Notes under the pieces: generated by a model | The model's database searches: none | Told to the model about the DNA's origin: nothing | What the model saw: the letters and a program-made list of their open reading frames with translations, nothing else | Assembly: GCF_008369125.1 (NCBI RefSeq) | Contig: NZ_VOAY01000006.1 | Span: 124,001 to 188,000 of the forward strand | Direction of reading: 5' to 3' | DNA from: Allopusillimonas sp008369125 | GTDB taxonomy: Bacteria; Pseudomonadota; Gammaproteobacteria; Burkholderiales; Burkholderiaceae_B | Length of the DNA stretch: 64,000 bases | Shown: in pieces, positions 18,983 to 27,229 of the stretch | How positions within the stretch are numbered: position 1 is the first letter of the stretch | Layout: each line of letters starts with the position of its first letter | Position numbers and translations under genes: made by a program

Positions 18983-20758
18983 TTAGAATGTCCGGGCCTT
19001 GGGCGGGAAGCTGTCTACAGAGAGAGGCTTCAATTGCACTGGCTTGTAGTCGAGGCGGCTGCCTTCGGAATACCATAAGGAGTGACGCAGCCACTTCTCA
19101 TCGTCACGCTCGGGGTAATCATCGAGCGCATGCGCACCGCGACTTTCAAAACGATTGGCGGCCGATTTTGTGGTTGCGCGAGCAACTTCGATCATGTTGC
19201 CAAGCTCAAGCGCTTCTACACGCGCTGTATTGAAGATCTTGGATTTGTCTTTGAAGTACACCTGCTCAACACGCTGGGAGATTTGTTCCATTTGCTCAAC
19301 GCCCTCGTTGAGCAGCTTGAGGGTACGGAACACACCGCAATGCGCCTGCATGCAGTTGCGCATGGAGTCATGCACCTGATAAACGTTTTCGCCCGATGAG
19401 CGCGACTCAACCTTGTTGACGCGATCGAGTGAAGCATCGATGGCTGACTCAGGGATGTTTTGATGGGCGTGCTGGCGCTCGGGGTGCGATTCGACAATAT
19501 GATTGCCGGCAGAACGGCCAAACACGATAAGGTCGAGCAAGGAGTTGGTACCCAGGCGGTTGGCGCCGTGTACCGATGTAGCAGCACACTCGCCGATGGC
19601 ATACAAACCGTTGACCGGAGTGTTTTCGCCGTTGGCATACGTCATGACCTGCCCGTAAAGGTTGGTGGGCACACCACCCATCTGATAGTGAATGGTCGGC
19701 ACTACCGGAATCGGTTCTTTAATGGGGTCGACGTTTGCGAACTTGATGGCAATTTCGCGGATGGAAGGCAGACGCTTCATGATGGTGTCGGCGCCCAGAT
19801 GATCGAGCTTGAGCGTGACATAGCTGCCATCGCCGCAACCACGACCTTCTTTAATTTCTTGGTCCATTGAGCGGGAAACAAAGTCGCGCGGTGCCAGGTC
19901 TTTCAGGGTTGGCGCATAGCGCTCCATGAAACGCTCGCCGTCTTTATTGAGCAGAATACCGCCCTCGCCACGCACACCCTCGGTGATGAGTACGCCCGCA
20001 CCGGCAACGCCTGTGGGGTGGAATTGCCAGAATTCCATGTCTTCAAGAGGAAGCCCGGCTCGCGCGGCCATGCCCAGACCGTCGCCGGTGTTGATGAAGG
20101 CGTTGGTGGAAGCCGCCCAGATGCGCCCAGCTCCACCTGTGGCCAGCACAGTTTGCTTGGCCTCAAGTACGTAGATTTCGCCGGTTTCCATTTCGAGTGC
20201 TGTAACGCCGAGCACGTCACCCGCTTGATTGCGCAGCAGATCAAGCGCCATCCACTCTACGAAAAACTGCGTGCGTGCAGCCACGTTGCGCTGATACAGC
20301 GTGTGTAGCATGGCATGACCGGTACGGTCTGCAGCAGCACAGGCACGCTGCACGGGCTTTTCGCCAAAACGTGCGGTGTGCCCGCCAAACGGACGCTGGT
20401 AAATTGTGCCGTCGGCATTACGGTCAAACGGCATGCCGAAGTGTTCGAGCTCGTACACAGCATTTGGCGCTTCGCGACACATGAATTCGATAGCGTCCTG
20501 GTCGCCGAGCCAGTCGGAGCCCTTGACGGTATCGTACATGTGCCAGTACCAGTGGTCTTCGCTCATGTTACCCAGCGATGCACTGACACCACCTTGTGCA
20601 GCAACCGTGTGTGAACGGGTGGGGAACACTTTGGTGAGCACAGCCACTGAGAGGCCCGCCTGAGCCAGTTGCAGAGAGCAACGCATGCCGGCCCCGCCGG
20701 CCCCGACGACGACCACATCAAACTGGCGGCGCGGTAAAGTAGTTTTGACAGCTGCCAC
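18983..20758 (-). CDS. sdhA: Succinate dehydrogenase flavoprotein subunit
   Basis: Catalytic subunit of complex II, 591 aa, oxidising succinate to fumarate. The N-terminal FAD-binding motif is VVVGAGGAGMRCSL. The histidine for covalent FAD is in RSHTVAAQGG. Substrate-site segments include QFHPTGVAGAGVL and HGANRLGTNSLLDLIVFG. The start codon is GTG at 20758, 3 nt after the sdhD stop, with GGAG inside the end of sdhD. SdhE from the same operon should be needed for its flavinylation. Confidence 0.98.
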   Translation of the reverse strand: MAAVKTTLPRRQFDVVVVGAGGAGMRCSLQLAQAGLSVAVLTKVFPTRSHTVAAQGGVSASLGNMSEDHWYWHMYDTVKGSDWLGDQDAIEFMCREAPNAVYELEHFGMPFDRNADGTIYQRPFGGHTARFGEKPVQRACAAADRTGHAMLHTLYQRNVAARTQFFVEWMALDLLRNQAGDVLGVTALEMETGEIYVLEAKQTVLATGGAGRIWAASTNAFINTGDGLGMAARAGLPLEDMEFWQFHPTGVAGAGVLITEGVRGEGGILLNKDGERFMERYAPTLKDLAPRDFVSRSMDQEIKEGRGCGDGSYVTLKLDHLGADTIMKRLPSIREIAIKFANVDPIKEPIPVVPTIHYQMGGVPTNLYGQVMTYANGENTPVNGLYAIGECAATSVHGANRLGTNSLLDLIVFGRSAGNHIVESHPERQHAHQNIPESAIDASLDRVNKVESRSSGENVYQVHDSMRNCMQAHCGVFRTLKLLNEGVEQMEQISQRVEQVYFKDKSKIFNTARVEALELGNMIEVARATTKSAANRFESRGAHALDDYPERDDEKWLRHSLWYSEGSRLDYKPVQLKPLSVDSFPPKARTF

Positions 20759-20761
20759 GGC

Positions 20762-21142
20762 TTATAGACTCCAGAGAATTTTTGCAAAAAAGACGATCGA
20801 ACCCACCAGCCACAAAAGCGTGAGTGCCTGCAGGAACAAGCGCAGGCCTGCTGACCGGACATAGTCCATCCAGATGTCACGCACGCCAACCCATGCATGC
20901 CAGGCTACCGACAGAAACGCCAGCGTTGCCAGCAGCTGCCCGAGGGGAAGCTGGAAACAGGTGAATGTAAACAGATGGCGCCAGGATTCGAACGTAAGCT
21001 CGGGGGTGAACAGAATACCCAGGCCCAGAATAATGGTGTAAACGGCCATGATGACCGCCGTAACACGCTGGACGATGAAATCGGCAGTGCCATAATGCGC
21101 GCCGACAACCAGGCGCTTGGTACCGAGAAGTTCTTGAGCCAT
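20762..21142 (-). CDS. sdhD: Succinate dehydrogenase membrane anchor subunit SdhD
   Basis: Hydrophobic anchor binding heme b and quinone. From ATG 21142 it has 126 aa. Its A is shared with the sdhC stop codon in a TAATG overlap, which implies translational coupling, and GGGGTG upstream gives a ribosome site. An in-frame GTG two codons earlier (21148) is less attractive. Three membrane segments are visible (about 25-45, 55-80, 95-120). The heme-ligand region resembles WHAWVGVRDIWMDYV. Confidence 0.93.
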   Translation of the reverse strand: MAQELLGTKRLVVGAHYGTADFIVQRVTAVIMAVYTIILGLGILFTPELTFESWRHLFTFTCFQLPLGQLLATLAFLSVAWHAWVGVRDIWMDYVRSAGLRLFLQALTLLWLVGSIVFFAKILWSL

Positions 21143-21555
21143 TACCACACCCCAAACAGTTTAAGACCAAAGACCAGCGTCAGGGCCAGGCTGACACCAA
21201 ACACTACGCCGGCTGTTTTCTGGCCGGTGTGCTTGTCATTACCCAGATGAAGGTCAAGCAAAAGATAGCGAATGCCAGCGCAGAAATGGTGCAGGTAGCC
21301 CCAGATCAATACCAGCAGCACAATTTTGAACAGCGGATTGGAGACCCATGCATGCATTTCTGCAAAGCTTTCCGGCGAGGTAACACTAAGCGCGAACACA
21401 GGCAGGATGACCAGCGGAATACAGAGAAAGAGCAGAGCGCCACTGACGCGATGCAGAATCGATGACCTGGCCGCCAGCGGCTGGCGGTAGGACATGAGCT
21501 GTTTAAGATTTAAGTTTCGAAACTGCGGACGCGGCTTTGAAGCGGTATCGGACAT
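21142..21555 (-). CDS. sdhC: Succinate dehydrogenase cytochrome b556 subunit SdhC
   Basis: Membrane anchor of complex II, 137 aa with three membrane helices. SdhC signatures are SSILHRVSGALLF (quinone-site Ser/Arg) and the later HHFCAGIRYLLLDLHLG with the heme-ligand His. I chose ATG 21555 because GAGG lies 6 nt upstream; the longer frame uses TTG at 21576 with no ribosome site. It is first in the sdh operon. gntR ends 136 bp upstream on the same strand without a strong terminator between, so read-through from gntR is possible. Confidence 0.94.
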   Translation of the reverse strand: MSDTASKPRPQFRNLNLKQLMSYRQPLAARSSILHRVSGALLFLCIPLVILPVFALSVTSPESFAEMHAWVSNPLFKIVLLVLIWGYLHHFCAGIRYLLLDLHLGNDKHTGQKTAGVVFGVSLALTLVFGLKLFGVW

Positions 21556-21691
21556 GATGGCCTCGGGTGATGACAATTAAATTTTATGCAAAGCGCAACT
21601 GGTATTTTCGCCGATTTACGGCGTACGTATCAAATCGGTATGAAACATGGGTGTATGTAACATAAACCGTCGACGGACGCAGGCCCGTCAG

Positions 21692-22462
21692 CTAGTTAAG
21701 ACTGTTTCGATAATGGAACCGTTCGGTTAAGTACAAACCCCGGCGAACCTCCATGGGGCGATCACCGTATGTGTAGGAAACACGCTCGACGCGCAACAGC
21801 GATGTGCCGGGCTGCACCTGAAGCTGTGCAGCCTGCTCATCAGTAGCGGCGACCGCTTTGATCTTTTCTTCAGCGCGCACCATGCTAACCCCGAATTCAG
21901 TTTCGAACATGGCGTAGAGCGGACTGCGTATGCGCCCCAGAGACTCAACAGTGAGCCCCTTGAACACGGAACCAGGCAGCCAGATATCGTCAAGAATGGT
22001 GGGTATTTTATTAAATGACAGCACTCTGCGCATATTAACCACAGTTTCACCGTGGCGTAGCTCGAGCAGGGCGGCAATGTCGGAGGGTGCGCGCAGCCGA
22101 CGACATTCTAGAATTTGGCTGCCCGAAACTGGCTGTACGCCGTCGTCAGGAGTGAGCCGCAGAAAACGAAAACGTACACGTGCCTCGCTGTGCGTGGCCA
22201 CAAACGTACCCTTGCCCTGCCGCCGCAACAACAGGTTTTCGGCAGCAAGCTCATCAATGGCTTTGCGCACGGTACCTTGGCTGACCTGAAAGCGTGCAGC
22301 AAGGTCAAGCTCGCTGGGTATGGCTTCGCCAGGCTTCCATTCACCCCGGTCAAGGCTTTGCAAAAGCAAGCCTTTAATCTGCTGATACAGCGGGCTAAAC
22401 GCGGCGCTGCTGGCAGAGCGATCGTGGGAAGAGCCGCGATCAGTGACGGGAGAGTCGGACAT
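21692..22462 (-). CDS. GntR-family transcriptional regulator (HutC-like)
   Basis: DNA-binding regulator of 256 aa. The winged helix (about 22-90) has the GntR signature: PLYQQIKGLLLQSL, IPSELDLAARFQVSQGTVRKAIDELAAENLLLRRQGKGTFV. The C-terminal UTRA-type ligand domain (about 100-250) ends in the usual HutC-like form (VSYTYGDRPMEVRRGLYLTERFHY). It is divergent from mdh and directly upstream of sdhC. A palindrome at 22576-22596, repeated exactly upstream of acnB, is the obvious candidate binding site. The context suggests a TCA-cycle regulator responding to an organic acid; the ligand and sign of regulation cannot be read from sequence. Confidence 0.93.
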   Translation of the reverse strand: MSDSPVTDRGSSHDRSASSAAFSPLYQQIKGLLLQSLDRGEWKPGEAIPSELDLAARFQVSQGTVRKAIDELAAENLLLRRQGKGTFVATHSEARVRFRFLRLTPDDGVQPVSGSQILECRRLRAPSDIAALLELRHGETVVNMRRVLSFNKIPTILDDIWLPGSVFKGLTVESLGRIRSPLYAMFETEFGVSMVRAEEKIKAVAATDEQAAQLQVQPGTSLLRVERVSYTYGDRPMEVRRGLYLTERFHYRNSLN

Positions 22463-22575
22463 GACGGTTACGGAGTGTTTAACGGATCGATAAGAGCGCG
22501 AGCCGAATAAAATATCTGGTTAAAGGGAATCCCGCCATTTTCGCATGCCGGGCAAATTATGTCTAACACTCTTCT

Positions 22576-22596
22576 GTCTTATATAAGATATAAGAC
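22576..22596. promoter_or_regulatory. Putative GntR operator, copy 1 (gntR/mdh)
   Basis: Perfect inverted repeat with 9-bp arms GTCTTATAT and ATATAAGAC around a central AAG. It is identical over 21 bp to the site at 35031-35051. It lies 114 bp before the gntR start and 2 bp before the putative mdh -35 box, so one site could serve both divergent genes. Binding by the adjacent GntR protein is inferred. Confidence 0.75.
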
Positions 22597-22598
22597 GT

Positions 22599-22627
22599 TT
22601 GACGCCTGTTTCAATATTCGCTACTCT
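22599..22627 (+). promoter_or_regulatory. Putative mdh promoter
   Basis: TTGACG (22599-22604) is a strong -35 candidate. TACTCT (22622-22627) follows after a 17-bp spacer and is a poor -10 match, which would fit a promoter needing activation from the palindrome immediately upstream. Confidence 0.45.
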
Positions 22628-22785
22628 ACCCCGCTGTGCCCGCGCGACGTCCCGGGCCCCAGATTTCGCCGCCGGCCCGCTCCGGCCATACACGCCGCCC
22701 GCCGACGCAATCTCTGAAATCCAGACGCCAAAAGATTTACACTGTTGCTGTCACATATTTCCAATACCCAAACGGGAGATTATTA

Positions 22786-23775
22786 ATGTCCAAACCCGCC
22801 ATGCGCGTCGCTGTTACCGGGGCTGCCGGCCAAATCGGTTACGCATTGCTGTTTCGCATCGCCTCGGGCGAAATGCTCGGCCAAGATCAGCCGGTCATTC
22901 TGCAACTTCTAGAAATCCCCGACGAGAAAGCGCAAAAGGCGCTTAAGGGCGTCATGATGGAACTCGACGATTGCGCGTTCCCCTTGCTGCAAAGCATGAC
23001 TGCACATAGCGATGCACGTGAAGCATTCAAAGATGCCGACGTCGCTCTGTTGGTGGGTGCCCGCCCCCGTGGCCCAGGCATGGAACGCAAAGACCTGTTG
23101 CAAGTTAACGCACAGATCTTCACGGCACAGGGCAAGGCCCTCAATGACGTGGCCAGCCGCGACGTCAAGGTGCTGGTCGTGGGCAACCCCGCCAACACCA
23201 ACGCCTACATTGCCATGAAGTCCGCGCCCGATCTTCCGGCCAAAAACTTCACCGCCATGCTGCGTCTAGACCACAACCGTGCGCTGTCGCAACTGGCTGC
23301 CAAAACCGGCAAGGCCGTGGGCGACATCGAGAAACTGGTTGTGTGGGGCAATCACTCCCCCACCATGTACCCCGATATCCGCTTTGCCACCATCAACGGT
23401 GAAAGCCTGCCCAAGCTCGTCAACGACGACGCGTGGGTGCGCGACACATTCATCCCTACCGTAGGCAAACGCGGCGCAGCCATTATCGAAGCGCGCGGCC
23501 TGTCGTCTGCTGCATCGGCTGCCAACGCCGCCATTGATCACGTGCACGACTGGGTGCTGGGCTCCCAGGGCAAATGGGTCACCATGGGCATTCCTTCTGA
23601 CGGCTCTTATGGTATTCCAGAGGGCATCATCTATGGCGTGCCCGTTACCACCGAAAACGGCGAGTACACGCGTATAGAAGGCCTGGAAATCGACGACTTC
23701 TCACGCGAGCGCATGGACTTCACGCTCAACGAGTTGCTCGAAGAGCGCGACGGCGTAAAAGATCTGCTCAAGTAA
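22786..23775 (+). CDS. mdh: Malate dehydrogenase
   Basis: NAD-dependent oxidation of malate to oxaloacetate. From ATG 22786 the protein has 329 aa, matching the beta- and actinobacterial type. GGGAGA lies 7 nt before this ATG, whereas the longer open frame has no ribosome site. The dinucleotide motif is VAVTGAAGQIGYAL. Catalytic and substrate residues appear in MERKDLLQVN, NPANTNAYIAM, LRLDHNRA and the active-site His segment WGNHSPTMYPD. It is monocistronic, with a strong terminator 142 bp after the stop. Confidence 0.97.
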   Translation: MSKPAMRVAVTGAAGQIGYALLFRIASGEMLGQDQPVILQLLEIPDEKAQKALKGVMMELDDCAFPLLQSMTAHSDAREAFKDADVALLVGARPRGPGMERKDLLQVNAQIFTAQGKALNDVASRDVKVLVVGNPANTNAYIAMKSAPDLPAKNFTAMLRLDHNRALSQLAAKTGKAVGDIEKLVVWGNHSPTMYPDIRFATINGESLPKLVNDDAWVRDTFIPTVGKRGAAIIEARGLSSAASAANAAIDHVHDWVLGSQGKWVTMGIPSDGSYGIPEGIIYGVPVTTENGEYTRIEGLEIDDFSRERMDFTLNELLEERDGVKDLLK

Positions 23776-23916
23776 AAGGCTGGCCGGGCAAAACACCGCG
23801 CGGCCAGGCTACGGCAAGGTTGCACGTATAAGCGGCATCGCGGCCAAGCTTTAAAAGCCCAGTGATAAACGGCAGCGCAGTCAAGCCTTAAAAGCTCAAT
23901 GCCGCACAGGTCTTGC

Positions 23917-23960
23917 AAAACACCCCAAAGTCACGCCCAACCGGCTTTGGGGTGTTTTTT
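23917..23960 (+). terminator. Rho-independent terminator between mdh and prpR
   Basis: Fourteen-bp arms AAAACACCCCAAAG / CTTTGGGGTGTTTT with a 14-nt loop and a T6 run on the forward strand. Since prpR ends convergently at 24048, the symmetric structure probably serves both genes. Confidence 0.88.
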
Positions 23961-24047
23961 ATGCGCTGGCTTGGCAACGATGGCGCCGCAACATAGGTGT
24001 CAGCAGTGTGGCAACACACCCTCACGCTATGCTTGCGGCCCTATTAT

Positions 24048-26069
24048 TCACTGCCCTTCACCCAGCTGCTTTAGCTTGCGCCATAGCGTAGTGCGGCTAA
24101 TGTTCAGCCTGGCAGCGGCGGCCTCTCGGTTACCGTGACAGGCATCGAGCACCGCCTTAATATGTGCCAGTTCTGCCGCGCTGCGCTTATGCCTCAGGCC
24201 CTGCGCCAGGGGTGCAAAAGCCTGCCCCGCACCATCGCTGCGCCCGGCCCCGCCCTGTAAGCCGCCCACGCTCGCGCCTTCAGGTCTGAGCCTACCTTGA
24301 TGCGTAAAAAGCTCGGGCGCAATGGCCAGAATTTCGTCTGCTGTAATGTTGCTGGACGACGAAGGCAAACGAAACACCAGCGTACGCTCAATAAGGTTTT
24401 CAAGCTCGCGGATGTTTCCCGGCCAGTCATAATGTTGTGAGACGTCAACAATTGCGGCAACAATAGAATCATCACCCGGCTTGCGATATCTCAAACGCTG
24501 TGCCACTTTTTCCTGAAGATGCCGAGCCAGCAGCGGCAAATCATCTTTGCGCTCGCGCAGTGGCGGCAGCTTGATCAACAAAATGTTCAAGCGATAAAAC
24601 AAGTCACGGCGAAAGCCGCCTGCCTGCACCTGGGCATTCAAATCACGGTGTGTCGCCGCAATAATGCGTACATCCACCGGCGTCGGTTCAGTGGAGCCAA
24701 GCCGCAGCACTTCTTTTTCCTGCAACACGCGCAATAGCCGAGTCTGCAGCGACGGCGGCATTTCACCGATTTCATCCAGAAAAATCGTACCGGTATGCGC
24801 GGCCTCAAACAAACCAATCTTGCCGCCACGACTTGATCCGGTAAAGGCACCTTCCACATACCCGAACAATTCGCTTTCCAGCAGGCTTTCAGGAAACGCG
24901 GCACAGTTGACGGCGACAAACGGCTGGGCCCGCCGGGCACCGGCGTGATGAATACCCTGTGCCAGCAACTCTTTGCCCGTGCCGCTTTCGCCAATAATCA
25001 GCACCGTCGCATCGCTTTGGGCACACGTGAGCGCACGAGCCCTGACGTCGCGAATGGCCTGACTTTGCCCAACCAGATGGTCCAGACTGTATTTGGTGAT
25101 GTTGGCCCGCGGTTGCGCGCGCGACCGCAAGTTGCGATCCAGACGCTGGATGACCACGGGGTCCTGGCAAACCAATACGGCGCCCGTTTGCCGCCCCTGC
25201 TCAATAATAGGCATACGTGTCACAACAACGATTTTGCCCCCAACCTCCTCCACCTGCTCTGACTCCGTGTCGCCTGAACGCAGGGTTTGCTGCAGGCTCA
25301 GGGCATCGCTCACCTCACTTAGGCGCTGCCCGATCAGTTGCGTGGCGGGCAGACCGATCAGGGCCTCCATGGAGGGGTTTATGGTTTCGATACGCTCATC
25401 CATATTGACGGCTACCACGCCGTCTTTAAGCTTGCCCAAAATCGTGTTGAGCTTTTCGCGCCGCGATGCTTCCAGCCGCGATATGCGCGCCACCTCGATG
25501 GCGTCGTCCATCGCTTCACGCACTGCCCCCTGCGAATACAACAGCACGCCTTCGAGGCCGCACGTGCGCGCCAGATCCACAACCAGCCCCGGCGCAACAA
25601 TCGCCTGAACCCCCTGCGTCTTGAGCTCTTGCACGCAGGCTTCAGCATCTTCTTCGGTGGTGTACGAGCGCAATGCAACACGCAGCCCGAACGTGTCACA
25701 AAAGTGCCTGACTTCAGGGGCAATATCGCCATAAGTGACGAGCGCAATGTGGGTCGTGTTACGAGATGCGCGGGCCAGGCCGCGCATAATATCCAGCCCA
25801 CCAGCCTTGACCAGAACCACGGGCAAGTCGAGATGCTGTCGTAAATAACTGCCGTTCGATCCGGCCGACACCACCGCATCCACAGGGCGAATAGCGCGCA
25901 TGGCGGCAATGTCGGCCACCGCATCGCTGTATGCCTTGTCCAGAACTGAAACTTCGGCGATAGTGCTGTACTGTGGTGCCAGTTCTTCGAGCAAATCACG
26001 CAGGCCGTGAAACCCTACAGCCACGATACGCAGCCGGTCGCCCGAAAAAGGGTGAAACAGCGCAGACAT
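24048..26069 (-). CDS. prpR: PrpR, sigma-54-dependent activator of propionate genes
   Basis: Enhancer-binding protein of 673 aa. The N-terminal half (about 1-190) is the PrpR sensory domain, which in studied homologues binds 2-methylcitrate. A PAS-like region follows (about 200-310, VAVNMDERIETINPSMEAL). The AAA+ domain (about 335-575) has Walker A GESGTGKE, the sigma-54 contact loop GAFTGS, and Walker B TIFLDEIGEM. The Fis-type helix-turn-helix is at the C-terminus (GNREAAAARLNISRTTLWRKLKQL). It is divergent from prpB, whose promoter is a consensus sigma-54 site. The start ATG has GGGAG upstream. Confidence 0.96.
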   Translation of the reverse strand: MSALFHPFSGDRLRIVAVGFHGLRDLLEELAPQYSTIAEVSVLDKAYSDAVADIAAMRAIRPVDAVVSAGSNGSYLRQHLDLPVVLVKAGGLDIMRGLARASRNTTHIALVTYGDIAPEVRHFCDTFGLRVALRSYTTEEDAEACVQELKTQGVQAIVAPGLVVDLARTCGLEGVLLYSQGAVREAMDDAIEVARISRLEASRREKLNTILGKLKDGVVAVNMDERIETINPSMEALIGLPATQLIGQRLSEVSDALSLQQTLRSGDTESEQVEEVGGKIVVVTRMPIIEQGRQTGAVLVCQDPVVIQRLDRNLRSRAQPRANITKYSLDHLVGQSQAIRDVRARALTCAQSDATVLIIGESGTGKELLAQGIHHAGARRAQPFVAVNCAAFPESLLESELFGYVEGAFTGSSRGGKIGLFEAAHTGTIFLDEIGEMPPSLQTRLLRVLQEKEVLRLGSTEPTPVDVRIIAATHRDLNAQVQAGGFRRDLFYRLNILLIKLPPLRERKDDLPLLARHLQEKVAQRLRYRKPGDDSIVAAIVDVSQHYDWPGNIRELENLIERTLVFRLPSSSSNITADEILAIAPELFTHQGRLRPEGASVGGLQGGAGRSDGAGQAFAPLAQGLRHKRSAAELAHIKAVLDACHGNREAAAARLNISRTTLWRKLKQLGEGQ

Positions 26070-26081
26070 AGAACACTCCCG

Positions 26082-26134
26082 TTGAAACGTTCAGATAATG
26101 AACCACTTGAAACGTTATTATTTCACAAATGAAA
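26082..26134. promoter_or_regulatory. Putative PrpR upstream activating sites
   Basis: TTGAAACGTT occurs twice (26082-26091, 26107-26116), 25 bp apart, followed by the inverted repeat TTTCA-caaa-TGAAA (26121-26134). All share a TGAAA core. The cluster lies 110-160 bp upstream of the sigma-54 promoter, the usual position of enhancer sites, and next to the prpR start, so autoregulation is possible. Binding is inferred. Confidence 0.55.
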
Positions 26135-26242
26135 CAATCAAAATCGCTTTAAGGCGTGAAAGTGATCTGCTCTGCAGGGCATGCAGGCACGCAATCCCGG
26201 CCACACGTGGTTTCAGGCCTATTCGCTGCGTCCGCTAAAAAG

Positions 26243-26260
26243 TTGGCACAATCTTTGCTT
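26243..26260 (+). promoter_or_regulatory. Sigma-54 (RpoN) promoter of the prp operon
   Basis: TTGGCAC-N5-TTGCTT matches the -24/-12 consensus: GG at 26245-26246 and GC at 26257-26258, spaced correctly. It lies 47 bp before the prpB start, opposite a PrpR-type activator gene. Confidence 0.88.
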
Positions 26261-26306
26261 GATATCTGTTCAATAACCGAATCACACCAACCAAGAGAGG
26301 TCTACT

Positions 26307-27212
26307 GTGTCTGAAGCAAACCAGAAACAAGCGTCGGCAGGTGCCCGCTTTCGTCAAGCCCTGAAAGAAGAACAGCCTTTGCAGGTTATTGGCGCCATCA
26401 ACGCTAATCACGCCCTGCTGGCAGAGCGTGCGGGCTATCGCGCCATTTATCTGTCAGGCGGTGGCGTCGCCGCAGGCTCACTGGGCTTGCCAGACCTGGG
26501 CATTAACACGCTTGATGACGTACTCACGGATATCCGTCGCATTACCGATGTGTGTGATGTGCCCCTTATGGTCGATATCGACACCGGCTTTGGCCCCTCA
26601 GCCTTCAATATTGCGCGCACCATCAAAAGCCTCATCAAATTCGGCGCCGGCGCCTGCCATATCGAAGACCAGGTCGGCGCCAAGCGCTGTGGCCACCGCC
26701 CAGGCAAAGAGATTGTCAGCAAGGGTGAGATGGTTGACCGCATCAAGGCCGCAGTCGATGCCCGCACCGACCCCGATTTTTTCATTATTGCTCGCACTGA
26801 TTCGATCGCCGTCGAAGGCGTCGATGCCGCGCTGGAGCGGTCGGCCGCCTTCGTCGAGGCAGGTGCCGATGGTATTTTTGCCGAAGCCTCTTACGACCTC
26901 GCCACTTACGAGCGCTTCAAGAAAGAACTGAACGTACCCGTATTGGCCAACATTACTGAATTCGGCAAGACACCTTTATTTACGCGCGACGAGTTAGCCA
27001 GTGTCGGCGTCGACATCGTGTTGTATCCTTTATCCGCATTCCGCGCCATGAATAAGGCGGCAGAAGCGGTGTACACCGCCATCAGGCGCGACGGCCATCA
27101 AAAGAGCGTTATTGATTTGATGCAGACCCGCGACGAACTGTACGACCGCATTGGTTACCACGAGTTTGAATCCCGACTCGATGCCCTCTTCCAACAAGGC
27201 AAATCGAAATAA
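26307..27212 (+). CDS. prpB: 2-methylisocitrate lyase
   Basis: Last step of the methylcitrate cycle, splitting 2-methylisocitrate into pyruvate and succinate. 301 aa, in the isocitrate lyase/PEP mutase superfamily. The catalytic loop is KRCGHRPGKEIV (Cys near residue 127), and Mg2+-binding acidic residues are in VDIDTGFG and CHIEDQ. The start is GTG 26307 with AGAGAGG 6 nt upstream. It is first in the prp operon and 17 bp from prpC. Confidence 0.97.
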   Translation: MSEANQKQASAGARFRQALKEEQPLQVIGAINANHALLAERAGYRAIYLSGGGVAAGSLGLPDLGINTLDDVLTDIRRITDVCDVPLMVDIDTGFGPSAFNIARTIKSLIKFGAGACHIEDQVGAKRCGHRPGKEIVSKGEMVDRIKAAVDARTDPDFFIIARTDSIAVEGVDAALERSAAFVEAGADGIFAEASYDLATYERFKKELNVPVLANITEFGKTPLFTRDELASVGVDIVLYPLSAFRAMNKAAEAVYTAIRRDGHQKSVIDLMQTRDELYDRIGYHEFESRLDALFQQGKSK

Positions 27213-27229
27213 CTTTCAGGAGCAGCGAC

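Larger units (their letters stand above)
22463..22785. other. Divergent gntR-mdh control region
   Basis: This 323-bp gap contains the shared palindrome (22576-22596), a likely mdh promoter (22599-22627) and a leader of about 150 nt before mdh ATG 22786. The frame upstream of mdh stays open back to about 22636, but the GGGAGA ribosome site and family length support the ATG at 22786. No other gene is seen. Confidence 0.6.

Noticed and set aside
20981..21000. GATTCGAAC, resembling a tRNA T-loop
   Set aside because: It lies inside sdhD with no cloverleaf partners around it; no tRNA gene was found in the window.
22636..22785. N-terminal extension of mdh
   Set aside because: The in-frame extension is Pro/Arg-rich and has no ribosome site; GGGAGA and family length support the ATG at 22786.
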